Of a DNA stretch of 64,000 nucleotides, positions 1 through 14,600 are shown piece by piece (positions within the stretch are counted from its first letter, which is position 1; each line of letters begins with the position of its first letter). Both the position numbers and the translations under genes were made by a program. The notes beneath the pieces are model-generated. The model saw nothing but the letters and a program-made list of their open reading frames with translations. It was not told the DNA's origin and searched no databases. The stretch covers positions 7,624,572 through 7,688,571 of the forward strand of contig CM041534.1 of assembly GCA_023238725.1 (NCBI GenBank), given 5' to 3'. This DNA is from Scortum barcoo (Eukaryota; Chordata; Actinopteri; Centrarchiformes; Terapontidae).

Positions 1-3000
1 TATAGCTTTTGAGTTTGGTGGCAAAGACCACCAAGCTGTCAAGTGCTGGCACCAAGTCGAGAACATTTTATCTCTCAGCGCGATGACTCGTGCATCGGCA
101 GAGCTGAAGAATTTATTAAGCGTCTGGTAAAGTCACCATGCTGTGTGTTTTCACCCTCATTTTCAAACTTCACTTCACCGTCCTTTGTGATTAAAGACAA
201 CAGCGCTCCTAAAGATGGATTAGTTTCATGAAGAAAAATGCTCTTCGGGGGAATGAGATTGCCAAGAGAGTGTCTGAAATAATTAGTTACAGCCACTTGA
301 GGTACCTTTGGGACAGGGACAAGCTCCTGGGCACAATGAGAGTGACCATGAAGTGGAACTGGACAGCTTGGCAGCAGCTCTCAGGAAGCAACATGGCCTT
401 CTGGTTGGGTGGGAGATCTGGATATTCAAGGATCATTAGAAATGGACTTTGCTACATGAATGGAGCTGCAGATAAAATGGAGATTTAAGAGCCCCTTGAT
501 TAATACAAAATAAGAATTGGCTTCTTGGCATAATACCTTCTGACTCCCCTCCCATTAAGTCACCTCCCCCACCCGTGTCAACCCTCTGTTTCTTTTGGCA
601 ACAAATTAATATGGACAATAAAGTTGCATTTTCACAACAGCGATGAGCTCATGAGAAAAGAGATCAAAGAGAAGGGAAAAATACTGTTGCAATAAAACTG
701 CTTTGTCATGGGCCATTTGGGATTGAAAATAAAGCTTTTTGGGGACAGCAGCAGCATCCACATATTCTCTCTCTCACTCTCACTCCCTCTCTGCACTGTC
801 CTCCATCACTCGGCAACTGAAAACAAAAGTAGGCCAAACAGTGGGAGGATTTTGAAATTCTAACAGGTGGGAAGATGTCGTCATCGTTACAAATTTGAAA
901 GGCAGATCTGATTAAAAGCCATAAATCTCTGCACGTGGTAAAGCAATCATTACTGATCATCAATCATGGCTACACAGGACATATAAATTATATTTACATA
1001 TATATTTTTTGACTATGCAATGCATTGAAGGTCCCCTGTGAATAAAGGGAATGAATATTTGTTGTCACCATTAGACCTCTTTTTCTAATAAATTTTTGTT
1101 TTGTTTTTGTTGTAGAAATTTGGATCATTGAATGAGTAATCTGTGTTCATTTCATATTTCTCCTAGCTTACGGATGACAGACAAGACAACAGGACATTGT
1201 GGTTATATGGTCTTACAACATCAAAACGGGTACCTGAGTTTGCAGAATAAACATAGATACATAGCCAACAACATAATAGCAATAGTAGGTGAAAGACAAC
1301 AGACACAAAGTCACATCACAGTGCGGAACGAGTGCTGGAGGCGAAACAGGCAAATGATCTTTCCAACACTTTCCCACTGAGAGGGGCCAGGAGGAGGGAC
1401 CACTGGTGCTCCTTTCAAATCCCTCAAATGTAGTGGGCTGCTGTAGAGTGTATCCTAAGTCTTCATTTCCTCCTCGCCCACACACACACACACACACTAG
1501 CGACAGGGGCAGAAAACTCTCCTTTGGCATGGACGCTAAGCACTGAACAGCTCTGAGCACAGCAGGAAGCTTTGGCCACCTGCATACTGTGGAAGTGGAA
1601 ATAGAGAGACAAATCCAGTGCTGAAATTGGTGATAGACACTACAACATTTTCTTTTTCAACCCCAAGGATTTAGACTATTGGTCTCTACATTTTATACTG
1701 TATTTAGGTATGACTAGTGACATGAAACAAAAATAAATCAAAGATTTAGATTGGTGTGGGTGCTAAAATGGATCCACTTTTATGGTACAGGAAGAGGAAA
1801 ATGCTTTTATTGCTCCCCAGGCCCTGCAAAGACCTATGCAAAATGTAAACAATGTTTGAGACTACCTTTGAGCCTTGTTACAAGGGCCAACTACTGTGCA
1901 GTGTTCATTAGAATGGAAATGATATGTGCAAACAAAGCGAGGCTCCCAAGCAGGACTCTCTGCTGCGTCTTTTCATCTATGAATTGCAAATGAATGCAGC
2001 CTCCTCACCTGGTCCCTGCAGGCAGTGTCCCAGTGCCTCCAATCAGCGCTTTATTGACAGTAGGCATCCAACAGAAAACTGGGAGCGTTAATAGTTGAGG
2101 ATGATGCCTGATAAACACATTCTCCCCTTTACCTCTACCTACCCACATATTTTACTGCCTGGCAGGATGGCCTCCAACCAAGGTCAAAATAATGTGGAGA
2201 TGCTTGGCGAACACAGCAGCTTATGCAAAAAAAAAAAGCTGGCACACAGTTTTTTATTTAAGAGTCAGTTCAGACTCAGTTTGGCTGTTCTCTGTCTCCT
2301 TTATAATATTTAAAAGGTGCATCTTTGTCTGTACTGGCACTGAATCTTGTTGGAGGAGGCAAGTGTTTTCCATGAATACATCAGGAAACGCAGACAATTT
2401 CAACCCAAATTCTAGATTAAATGTATAAGATACGCCTAAACAACATACCCAGATTCTCTACATGATAAGCAAATGGACCATGTTTACAGTAATGTTAAGA
2501 TTACTTGCACTCTGCATTATTGTATAGGGCAGCCCTTTCCATTGCGGCACAGCATTAGACTTCTAGAGCAGCAAATGTCTGTGGTCAAACCATTCAGTTT
2601 AAATAACAGGAAGGGTGGCACCGTAAACACAGACTTGCTAGGCTTTGTCGAGCTAATGACTTCCTGCTCCAGTGGCTTGTGAAACAGTGTTAGAGCCAAA
2701 ATAAGTAAAATCGGGAGCAGAATTTAATCTGTCACTCAATGGAAAGCCTTTAAGCAGAAACATGCAGCCACCCAGAGGGTGCGCGCAAGTGAAGTGAAAT
2801 TACTGCAAAAGCTCCCTGGCACAGAGTGAAGCACCAGAACAGGTTGTGTATAGGAATGAGGATTACAGATTGGTTGGATAAATAGGGGATTCTTTAAAGC
2901 AAAACATACAGAGTATGAATGTCAACAAAGGTGGTAATCTAAACCCATCAATCCCTTTGAATCTAGGTAAGCTTCACCTATGTAGAATAGAGATTGATGT

Positions 3001-3774
3001 GGGGAGGAAGGAAAGTGCTTGCTCTCGACTGTTGATCTTCCTTGAATTTGCCCCAAGCTTGGTTTTGAACGGTGTAGCTGTCCAGTTGTCATATTAACAA
3101 GCAGATAGTGTAAGCAATGTTCAGTCTGGCAACAGCTCAGAATTAATCATTTCAATGAATTGTTTGTTTCCTCCGTAGTCCCCTGGGAAGAGTGGATGGG
3201 TTTGATGAGAAGTTAGACTGGGGTATATGAGCTAAAATTAATCAAACACATCAATGACTTGTTTTCCTAAAACTGTCCTGCCTACTTTCTAACCTCCTTT
3301 TCTCCAACTGTCTCTCCAACAAAACTGCATCCCAATTAGACCCCTATGCAATTACAGCAAGCCAACACTGATTCTGTAAACAAACAGCTGAATTTATTTA
3401 CCACAAAAAAACTACAAAAATCACTCATATTACAAATGGTGATCTGCTCAGTAATGAAAATAGACGAGCCCCTTCAAAAGATATGATGAAGAGTACAATC
3501 TTTTCAAACATTATGTGTCATGCCAGCAACTCCAACTCAGAGGCAACTTGCAACATTTTTTTTTTCACTTAACAAGTCTATTCTGATACACTGACATCAA
3601 AGTTTCCTGTGTTCCACATTAATATTCATGTGTGAGGCAAAGAAAAAAAAACTGAGAAAATAAGACATGAAATGCAGATTAGCCTCTTCTGAGAAGATAT
3701 GCAAATAGCAAGGCAGACACTTGAAGATTTTCTTTGCATGAGCCAACAGTCCACACATGCACTGTATATGCTTC
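1..3774. other. intergenic, no gene seen
   Basis: AT-rich sequence with only short random frames on both strands. A (CA)n tract lies at 1479-1497. No exon with matching splice signals or recognisable protein was found. Confidence 0.5.
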
Positions 3775-5501
3775 TTTATTCAAATCTACCTAACCGTCAT
3801 TTAAATAGAGTTTAAAATTCATAAGGTCACAACCATCTAAGGATAGCACTATAATACCTTAAGGCCAAATCTAGAAATAACCAGCGTGTTTCATTTGAGT
3901 CTGGACAACAATAAATCACAAAAAAGTATTGAATTGTAAGAGCAGACTGGCTTTAATTTAAGGGTATTTTTGGCAGTATTCTATGAGGTAATACAGAGTA
4001 GACAAGTTGCCAGCGGAGTACAAATAAACAAGAGTCTGACATGGAAAACCCTCCCAAAAGCAACATCAGAATCCTTTTAGATATTAAAATGCACACAGCT
4101 TGGGAATAACTCAATATGGCGAGTTTTAGTGCTGCTAATTGGTAGTCATGGACAAATAACCTCTAAAAGTTCCAATCTCTAATTTTCTCACGAGCAAAAA
4201 AATCACCAGTTTAATAAACAGTCTTTGGCACCTTAAAATGGGAGGACCACGTTGTACTGAAAAGGATGTAATTATGCTGAGGCCAAAAAAGCCCTCAGTT
4301 CAAGACAATGTGCACTTTGCACCTGTAACAAGTAATAAAATGTGCAATTGCAACATCCAAATTGACTCCATTATACTGAAATGTTATTCTGCAGGATTCA
4401 ACATTAAAATGAGCTTTAATTTATTATATATGGTAGAAATCAATTGTTCGTGTCTGCATCTTTAAAAACACACACTCTGCGTCAGCAAGGTCTCAAAAGC
4501 TCTCCAGAGCTCTTCTTTATGATAGCAAACAAATACATTCCCTTTGAACTCCAAGAAGTATGACACTATTGGACAAAAGCATGACTGAGCCTCAAAAGAC
4601 TCAGACCAAAAGAATCCTGGCATACACTCCACTAAAAGATAAGAATAAATCAGGAATATGACATGAAGCTTATCTTAATAAAATACTTATCTTCTCTGAC
4701 AAGCTTTACAAAATCTTAGTTCAGTTAAAGGCTTTGATTCCACATAACATTAGAAATCTATGTATACTATATATACACTTTTAGATTTGTGCTTTTAAAT
4801 CCATTTCTCAGCATTTCAAAACATATCTATCACACCTAACAGCTTAGTTTAAATAGAAATTAATTTTCCAAAATTTATTTTACTTTGATGTCAACAATCA
4901 TAGCCTGGCATCACTTAATTCAAATGATGGATGTCTCAACTTGGAACAAGAGCCACATGTAAACTTACAGGAAAATAATTAATTGAAAATGGGTTAATTC
5001 CTCCCACCGAGCTAGTCCACATTAATGGGGAAGAGATAAGAACAGCCTTAATAGTTGGTCAGACCTTCTTGAAGAAATGTAGCCAGAGCGGGCTTATCTA
5101 AATCCTCTTGGCGGAGCTATCTGAACAGAGGAGGGTGCAGAGGAGTGCTTAAATTTGCCTGAAAAGCAGCTCTTATAAATAAAGTAGCGGCAGGACGTTC
5201 TTCTGATAGCGCTCAACTTCACTGTTCTCTACTGACTAACTTATTCAATAAGTTGTGTTACATAAAATTGAGAAAGCAGTAGTGGTGATGCACTTCATGA
5301 GGTGAGTGAGCAAGCGATAAAAAGTAGCATATGATAAAAAGCTAAAAACAGAGTTCAATGTGTGCCTCTTCTCTGTCCTTGCCCCTGGAAGCGACTGGCC
5401 TCTGTTGCTGGCTGAGAAGTGGTGGTAAAGTTGCGGGGAAAGAATCGTGTCCGTCCTGTGTGTTTGGTGTCACTGGAAGCACGAGGTGACCTGAGTCCGG
5501 G
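3775..5501 (-). other. myo18a: myo18a 3'UTR, end uncertain
   Basis: Follows the TAA at 5502. Minus-strand AATAAA hexamers lie at 4874-4879, 4420-4425 and 3775-3780. Any of them could end the transcript and none can be chosen by eye. No coding signal seen. Confidence 0.4.
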
Positions 5502-5631
5502 TTATGACGCGTTCTCTGCCAATGTGCCTTCGCTGTCGCTCTGCCTCAGCGACTGCCCACTGGAGTCTCTGTCCGCTTCATCCTCTTCATCAGATCTGCC
5601 AAGACCCACGTGTCTACGGCACACAGGAGGG
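5502..5631 (-). CDS. myo18a: myo18a terminal exon, conventional C-terminus
   Basis: No ATG, so absent from ORF lists. After acceptor CCTATAG it reads in frame from either upstream exon: PPVCRRHVGLGRSDEEDEAD, then SLRQSDSEGTLAENAS and TAA. It has the spacing and character of the mammalian tail (SSSP start, then RSDDE, then SDSDTE near the end). The sum of all exon lengths is a multiple of three only with this frame. An inner in-frame acceptor, CCGTAG, 18 bases in, is possible. Confidence 0.85.
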
Positions 5632-8600
5632 CTATAGGGGTCAACACACATACAGACACAGCATTATATCATCACCTGGCTACTTACAGTGGAAACACAA
5701 CTGAAAGGTGTGGAGAAAGAAAGAGGATTACTGTAAAAACATGGCAGGGGAAGCCACAAGCAATTCAGGCTGCAAGATTACACTCCTCCCCAGGCAGAAA
5801 ACAACACACTCCTAAGGTGTGCATAGCATATGTGCACATTGTCACAATGGCTACTTACTAATTTTCATTTTTAATTAGTATATCGGAAGGGTGCATTAGA
5901 GACATTCTTGGTCCATGATCCTACATGAAATCATGCTACAGGTATAAACCCCTAAAAATCATCACAAGAAACACCCCACAGGAAAATCAAAGCCACAAAT
6001 ATCCAGACAAATATTTACACTTTTCATGCATGAGCCATGTGTGTCTGTGTCACAATGTTCACGTATTAGTAAATAGTTTGTGGAGTCAGTAAGATAAATG
6101 TCAGAGATCACGTCTTGCAAGGGATTAATGCAGCGTTGTTGACAACCTCAGTAACTCACTGCTCAGCTGAAAAGGATTCTTTACTGTATGTTGCCTCTAC
6201 CCACCACACTCATTAAAGGTCATTTAAAATTGGGGCTTTGCATTCTTAGATTATGTTGTCATGACAACGCATGGACTGACAATCACTCTTTGCTTTACTT
6301 GAATGGCAGGCACGCAATTCATGCATCCAGACTGCCATGAGCACTGCTCTCTCATACGCAGCCTGAGGACAAGGAGCAAAAAGCTACTGAAACACGCCCT
6401 TTCATCACAGCACACACATATAATAACTGGAACAGGTCTCCATGAGATTATAATTACCTACCACCTAATACATATATCATTATTAGACGTTTGAAAAAGT
6501 TAAAGTATGCTATGATCATTTGTGTCTTTGTGTCGCAAGATGTGTGAGTTAGTCAAGACCACTGCTAAAAATTACAACAATCTCCTGCATGTATGAAACG
6601 TGAAACAAAGGTGCTGATGTGAATTACTGTTCTGGATGATTTTAAATTAACATAAGTATATATTTTTTATAATTCTGGGTGTCACAACAAAGTGATTTGA
6701 ACAAAACGATGATTTCATAAATTTAGGTTACTTCCATAATCCTTGTTCTCTGAGTAGCATGACGTATTGTGGACATAAAACGAGTGTTACAAATAAGTAA
6801 CACTTTGTTTAAATTAGGTGTTTTAAACAATTTTGGGGCATTTCCCTTGTGCTGTTTTGTAACTGTCAACTATTATTTAGTGCTATTATAAAAACTGTTA
6901 AACTGTTGACACAGCCATATAAATAGATGTCAGTACCATCTTTAGTCCACTCAACCTAGCTTCATTTACCTTACAGTGAATAACCAAACAGCCAGTGTTC
7001 AGCTTAGAGAGGCAAATATGTTCAAGGACAACTGAATAAAAAATAACCTCTAGCCCACAGTCTTCTGTTTTTTCTGTTTTGTATTGTTTTTTCAAATCAC
7101 GCATGAGACAGAGATGTAAAAACTGTGAGTAGAATTACTCTTAAATAGACTAAAATTTGGCTTTTGATGCTCAAATTTAATCGCAGCATTGTAATTATGA
7201 TGCAAAATATTCACATTAAGTAATATCAACAGTCATGTCACACGTCTTTAAACTCTTCTCAGTTAACATGTTAAAGCAAAAATTGTAATTTAGTTTTTGC
7301 CTCATTGCCAACACCCTTCTCTCAGCACTACGTATTTATAAAGGCATCAAACACAACATTAGAAGAAACACTGAAGTTTGCAGAGATGCAATCCATCTTT
7401 GCAAAATGGAAACAGGAAAGTAATATTGCTTTACAACCCTAGTATGTCTGATGAATAATATTTCACTGCACCACTTTGGATTGTTGAGAGTTGGACAAGT
7501 AAATGTTAAAGCAACAAAGACAAAAGCAACCTTCAATGAATTGCAATGATGGATTACGGTTATCTCTCAATAAAACACATCTGCAGCTGTTTATATTGGC
7601 ACTTAGAAATAAAACTCAAGTGCCTGGAGTGTGTCAGTAATGCAAACTATGGTATAGCTATCAGTACACTGCTGAAAATGGGTGATCTTTTTAAATGCAG
7701 AGAAATGTTGGCAGGAGCACAGGAAAATATATGGCGGCATGCACTAATTGGCCAGTGTCTGACTTTTGAAAAATGTAGCTGGGGCTCATCTAGTACAATA
7801 CATCACATTTCAGCAAGGCAACATTAGTGTCTCACAAGGATTATTCACGGAGTCAGAACAAATACAAGACATTCACCCACAGCAAACTAAGTTAGTACAT
7901 TAAGTGAATGATTCCAGATCAGTTTCAGCTATGGCAGGCTCCTGGGTTACTATCACACCAAGCATCACCTTCCTCTGTTGGTATCAGTCACTTTCAGGCC
8001 TGTAGAGGTACATTCATCACCATGCTGTCCACCTTCTTCTTGCTTCTTCTTGGCTTCCTTCTTGCTTGATGGCCTATGACCTAAATCCTTCTCATCATGA
8101 TCAGATGGCTGTTTCGGGCTCCTTTTAACACTGCTGGAGCTGCGGTAAGAGATGGTCGAGTCGGAGGATGAGGACTCAGATGATTCTGAGGAGGACGATG
8201 AATCTTCTGACTCGCTTTGCTTCTTCTTAGATCTCTTCTTGGACTTCTTGTCTTTCTTCCCCCTGGAGCTCTTCCTGCTATGACGATCATCAGAGGAGGA
8301 GTCGTCAGACAGAGAGACTTTGCTCTTTTTATCTTTTCGACTGCGAGAGCTGCTGGTGCTCATGGTGCTGGATGGCCGATTGCTGTAGTCCAGAGCAGAG
8401 CCTGATGCAGAGCGAAGCAGGCTGGAGGTGCCGAGCCCCTCGTCTTCTCCCTTCTTTCTGCTGCCCTCACTTCCTGGCCCCTTCTTCTCATCCTCTTCCT
8501 CGCCACTAGATTCATCAAGTTTGCTACGCTTAAACTTAATGGGTTTGAAGCTCAGGACCTCATTGATGGCAGCCTCCAAGTCAGGATCCAAGTAGTTGCG

Positions 8601-11600
8601 GTGGGTGACCGTCTTAATGTCGGATGAATCTGGCAGATTGCCGTCTGAGGAGCGTGGCTGGGCCGGGGTAGAAAAGCTGCGACTAAGGGAGCGGGGACTG
8701 TAAGCTGAAGGTCCCCCTTCACTAAAAGCCACGCTCTGGCCATCATCGTCGTCATCATCTACATTCAGGCCGAATTCACTGAGGCCACAGCTGCGGGCAA
8801 GGGATAAGCGTGAGCTACTGCGTCTGTCGTCTTTCCAAGAGGAACTTCGACGCAGCGACCTGGGGCTGGAGCGGCTCACGCTGCTGATAGTTGACTTATT
8901 GTCATCATCCATGTCCAACATGCCCCTCCTGGTGGACATCCTGCTGGGAGCCACAGAGGACACTGTGGACTCCTTATCAAATTCAGGGCTGCTGCGCGAG
9001 GTCCAGCGGGATTCCAAGCCTTTCCTGGCTCTGCTGGTAGCTTCAGAATAGGCCATGGAGATGACGGAGCCTTTATCGTCGAAATCCTCCTGAGCCTGGT
9101 TCTTCTTCCAGTCCTCCTGTAGGTCTCCAGACTTAGACTTGGCTTTACGAATGGAGGCATGGTCTGGTGTGTCAGGCTGTTCTTTCAGAGTGGTAAACAG
9201 AGAGCTCTCGTCGCCTGTCCCCCCAATAGAGTCTTTGAGGTTGGAACGCTTCCTGTAGCTTAAGGAACTCATGACAGACACTGATCTGTTCTGTTCTACC
9301 TCTTTCCCATCTTTACCTCCATCATTTATCTTTTCCTTACCTTCTTTCACCTCTTTGGAATCTGCATTTGCTGAATATCTAAGGAGTTAGGTAATAAAAT
9401 CGACACCAGAGACAAAAACACAAAAAGAAAAAATCAATAACTCTGCATACTCAAAAGAAAAATTCCAATCATTATTTTATGCCACATGAAGAATATAAAG
9501 CCTACCCTAATATGTGGTAACTGAGACGTATCTCAGACTCATAATGTCAGACTGTTACAGAATGAATCTCATTTTTGGGACCAGTCAGGAGTCAGAGACC
9601 AAACACAATACCTCTGGCTATTGCCTTTATGTACAGTATACACTGTAGAAAGCAAGGCAATCAACCAGTGAGAAGATCTATCTAACTGTGGCAGAGGCGT
9701 CATTTAGCAGGCGTGCCAACTGGCCATGGGCCACTTCAATAAATTTGACAGCAGCCGCTTTCCCATTCCGCCTTCTGTCATTAGACAGATTACTGGGAGA
9801 GAGAGATGACACCTAATCACATGAAATACCCATCCTTCTGTTACAAACTGCCCCAGGTAATCCAGGCCTTTTTAAGGCTGGGAATGTGAGTAGTTTTATC
9901 GCTACTTTACCACAGAGATGTACATGGTTATCTGTCATGATGCAAAAGGATGAGAGCACTAACCTGGTGCTCTTCAGACTTCCCTCATCTGACAGGGTCT
10001 TGGTGGAGCCTTTGTTCTTTGAGAGCCAAGACTTAACTCCATCCACACGGTCCTCCACCTCTGAATCTGTTTCTGTTTCATCCCCACTGCAAAGAAATAA
10101 AATCAGCTAGAGTTTATGAGGAGCATTTGACACTACCGACACAACACCACAAAAATATCCATCTTAACAAGTCATTTTTACATTTCCTGTGTAAAAAAAC
10201 GTTTGACTAAAGTGACACAATTCCCCTTGCTGACAATTCAGAATACATTTAGGCAGATTTTCAGACAAGAAATTAGACCAAATGACTTATTATGTGAATA
10301 CTGTATGCAGTGTAAGATCAGAGGAATTCCACAAAACAATTGTTAGTTTCCACATACCAGAATCTTTTTTGTTAGTGATATCACAGTTTTCATGCTCTTA
10401 TAATAGTAGCGGTCAGAGTGATGAAAAGCAATCCAGACAGGCAACAGGTAAGCATGATTATATGATACAGCAATATCAACACAGTCAAGATGTTTTTCGA
10501 CAGAATGCTCAGCAGACGAATGAAGCGAATGCATTATCTAGGCAGAATGTAGATGAAGCTGTTGGGGGCATAATTAACTTGTTTGGCTGGTCCTCAGCTG
10601 CTAGCATCTGTGTGGCATGTCACCTGATCCTGGTGATTGTTATTGGACCGGAGCCATGAGACAGCCTAGTGGCCCTACGCTTGACATAACAATCAATATA
10701 CAGAGACCTGTGGGTGCTGATGAAAAAGCTCGCTAGATCCCACCTGGATAAGGTCAATCCACATTCATTTCAAAACCATGGTGAATTTTCTGAATTATGC
10801 TCCCCATTGTCCTCGAAGGTTAATGTGACAGGAAATGGTGAGGAAGAGGAGAGCAAAGTGGCATAACCTCTAAGTCATTACCGCCATCATGGTCAAAATG
10901 CGTTTGTGAAATGCATTACGTGGAGAATTTTCCACTTGTTTGAGCACACACTGCTTCCAACCTCCGTGCGAGATGCACAGTCCTCTTTGGCTACATGATG
11001 TGTGAAAACGAATTTTCACATTTCACAGAGACAGCTTTAAAATTGTACAGGGATGCATATGTTCTGACGGCCTAAACTACACTTGACTTGCTGTGTTGCT
11101 GTGTCAGAGAAAATTACATTTTCCATTATATAGTTTTTGGTTTCAGAATAGGACAACACACTGTATCTTAAACTGTAGCTAGGCGAGTGGTGGCAATGAT
11201 GACAGGGCTGTAGAGGAGCTGCAACTTTCAAGTTCCTCTTGATTTATAGCAGACTTAGAGTTTCATCTTAACTATTATTTATAGTCTTACCTACAGGAAC
11301 TTTCAAAGAGCCACACATCATCAATCTAAAATATTCTCCTTGTTTATCAGTGAATTGTAGATATATTTCATCCAGTGTCTACAGACTACTGACTGTCATT
11401 ACAAGTGAGAAACGGCGATGCAGGTAACCGATCTTGATTCTTGGACAAGCTTATCTATCTGAGCCTTGGAACGTGTTGCAAAATGTTGCAAAAAAATGCT
11501 TATAAGGACCAAACAGAGTATTCAAAGAGGTGTGAGATAACTGCCAGACTGCTGAGCTGTAACATTTGTCCACATATCCACACATCCATCTATGTAGCTG

Positions 11601-14600
11601 TCCCAGTGAACACCGTAACATTCCTTTTGTCATCGAGCTCTGTGCCACACATTCAGTCATGTTTCCTGAGAGAACAAAGTGTCCTCCCTCCTCCCTTCTT
11701 TTTATTTGGTAGGCTGCCTAAAGGCCAGTTTTTTTTACACAAGAAAGGTGGTGTCAGTGCTGGTGCTGTGTGAGTATTGTGGGGGAGCAAGCACGGACAG
11801 AAAGAAGCCTCACATTCTTGGACTGAATGGTATTCAGGCTTTGAAGCTTTCTATGGACATTAACATATTTAACTTTCTCATCATCAACCTTATGGCCAGG
11901 CTTTCCGGGGGGAGGTAATGATGATCCCAGAGAGACTAAATGGCCTGATTATATTATTTTCTACAGGAAAACCTGCTCATTTCAGAGTTTGAGAGGTGCT
12001 TCATGAGGCGGCAAGCGAAAATTGTGAGTCCAAGTTCAGCTATTATATGCTATCCCTTTATTTTCACTCCCTCTCTTCTCTACTGCATGCTAAATACAAC
12101 TGATAAAAGACTACCACAAAAAAGATAATAGGTTCATTAAAACTGGAAGCTGATTACACATACTGCCCATTTGTCATCTCTGGGACACTTTGACTCTTTA
12201 ACATGATATAGTACACAACAAAATACTGACACCAGCCCACAGCATAATCATCTCCCTCTTCCCTGTCTCTCTAACACACACACACACACAGACACACACT
12301 TGCACACATTACACACACGTGTGAAATGAGAATAGAAGGTGGCTTGCAATTGAGTGCTGTGCAAATGGTGTCACAAACGATTTGTCCTTGGCCCCACACT
12401 ACTAGCTAACCAGTCCTGAGGCTCGTAGAGACAAACAAGCCCCAAGAATTTAGAAGTGAACATTAATAGCTTCTGACAATTGGTCTGCACTGGTTGTAAA
12501 TCTTTGTCAAAAGTACTTAAACTCAACATCACATCTCGTATGGCTTGGTTCTATCAGTTTAGCACTCAAACATATACCATATTTTATGGTATATGTTCAA
12601 TAAGCTAATTACATATTGACCAAAAAGTGCATAGGGCATCAATTTATGTCAATAATGTAAATAATCATCTACTCACGAATAGTGAGGACATTATACTAAA
12701 TGTGACAAAAATGCAACATTTCCTGTCAGTCCACATTGATGGATGCATTTACATAGTTTGCACAGCACAGTCCTATATTATAAGTAACCTCTATACGTGC
12801 TGCAGTCTATAAGGAGAAGCCCAGCTTTAAAAACACTCATTTAGCTTATATTATCTCCCCCTACAATAACAATAATCCAGCTATTGTAACCTCTGTTTTG
12901 AAGCATTGACTACAAAACAATTGAATAGTAATGTAAATCATCTGGAAAATCCACTTCATAATTAGAAGGAAAATCACCTCCTCCATTACTGTTCATCCAT
13001 TCTGCTAATGCAATGATGCCAAAGGAGGAAAAATGCAATTAAGTAAACATGGAAAATCTTTGCTCTATTCCTTGAGTTGCACAAAAAGAAAGCTGAGCAC
13101 CGATAGACACGGGTTGTCTGATGAGGAATGTATAACGAAAAGCAAAATGATAAAGAGCGTGACGCCATGTCTCTTTGAAGAAGCAATCGGAGGTTAAAGT
13201 GTGACATTTTTGGCGGGTATACCGGCAACAAACTGAAGACTACATTTATTCAATACGCTCTGATGAAGGTTTAAATTATCTAACATGCCACAAAAAATCC
13301 TTTCACTGTATAAAAAATGGAAAGAAAATGAGATTCAGTCAGTCAAAGGAGCATATTTAACATTCACAATCAATGACTACACATTTCAAAAGCAAGACAA
13401 GGTGAACATTTGTATTAAAAGTTAAATGTTATCACAACACTGTGAAATGAGTTTGGATTAGTCGAGTGTGTGCATGCGTGAAAATCAACAGCTGAGCTTT
13501 GAGCAAAAACACTGTGCCATCATTGTCCACTTGCTGACCGTGCAGCCTTGGACATGCAGCTACAGTGTGCTTCAATCATGTGACAGTTGCAAGCATCGCT
13601 CACACAGCTGTGCTTCAGGGTCTTCCAGAGCACATGTAAATTACTCCCACCATGCTAAGTTTGTATAAAGGGCACAATACATCTCATCATACCATACTTA
13701 GAAGATGTAGATGTCACTGAAAAAATATCTTATATTGAGAAAAGATTAACAACAACAATTAATTTCAACATATTTTCTACTATTGTTGGACAGTGTAATT
13801 GGAAATTAATTGTTTTTCTAAAAGCACAGAATATGTCCATATTTGTCCAAATGCATAATTCCTATTCTTATTTTTCTAATATCTTGTCATCTGTACACCA
13901 AAGAAAGAATTTGAAATAAAAAAAATGCACAGAAGTAGAAAGACTGATCCGATACCAGAAGAATGACAATATGGAGGTAATACTAAGAGGTAAAGATAGA
14001 AACTATCACTAAATGAACAAAATTCCTCCTAATTTAAGAGATTTCTTCCAAACAGCTAAAACTGGAACTTTATATTTTTATTTCCCATAGACGAAACATA
14101 AAATGAAAATAACTTCCTCCATACAAACTCGGTGAGATATGAACTTGTTACATGTGCTTTGGAAAGAGGAACAGAGGAACAGAGGAGAGATCAGTGCAGG
14201 ACAGCTTCAAACCTAGACCCAAACATGCATGATGAAGGTGTGCGATGACACAGTGTATTTAGCAAATGATGGTGGTGTCTGATGCAAAAAACCTCCATGC
14301 AGACAATGATGCAGCATCACCTCAGGTCTGTAACACGGGGCTGTTTTTCATTTGGGTCATATTTTAGTAGTGTGAGACCAGCTTAAAGCTGAATGCCGGA
14401 GTCACTTAGAGTTGTAGTCTATTAACTGTTCTGGTTTACATTTCGCCTAACATTCTCCAAAGTATGCTGTGTGCCAATACATTTTCAAATAACTTCTCGT
14501 TGTTCTGAGGGTAGAAAAACAAGCCCTGAAATCTTCAACAAGGCCGTCTGTGTACAGACATCTCCAGGCACTTTGCACAAAGTGAAATGAAAAACTAGGG

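Noticed and set aside
8081..9160. Overlapping frames inside the Ser-rich exon
   Set aside because: Shadows in other frames of the 470-codon reading.
10282..10659. 125-codon plus-strand frame
   Set aside because: No recognisable domain; in a myo18a intron, composition like the flanks.
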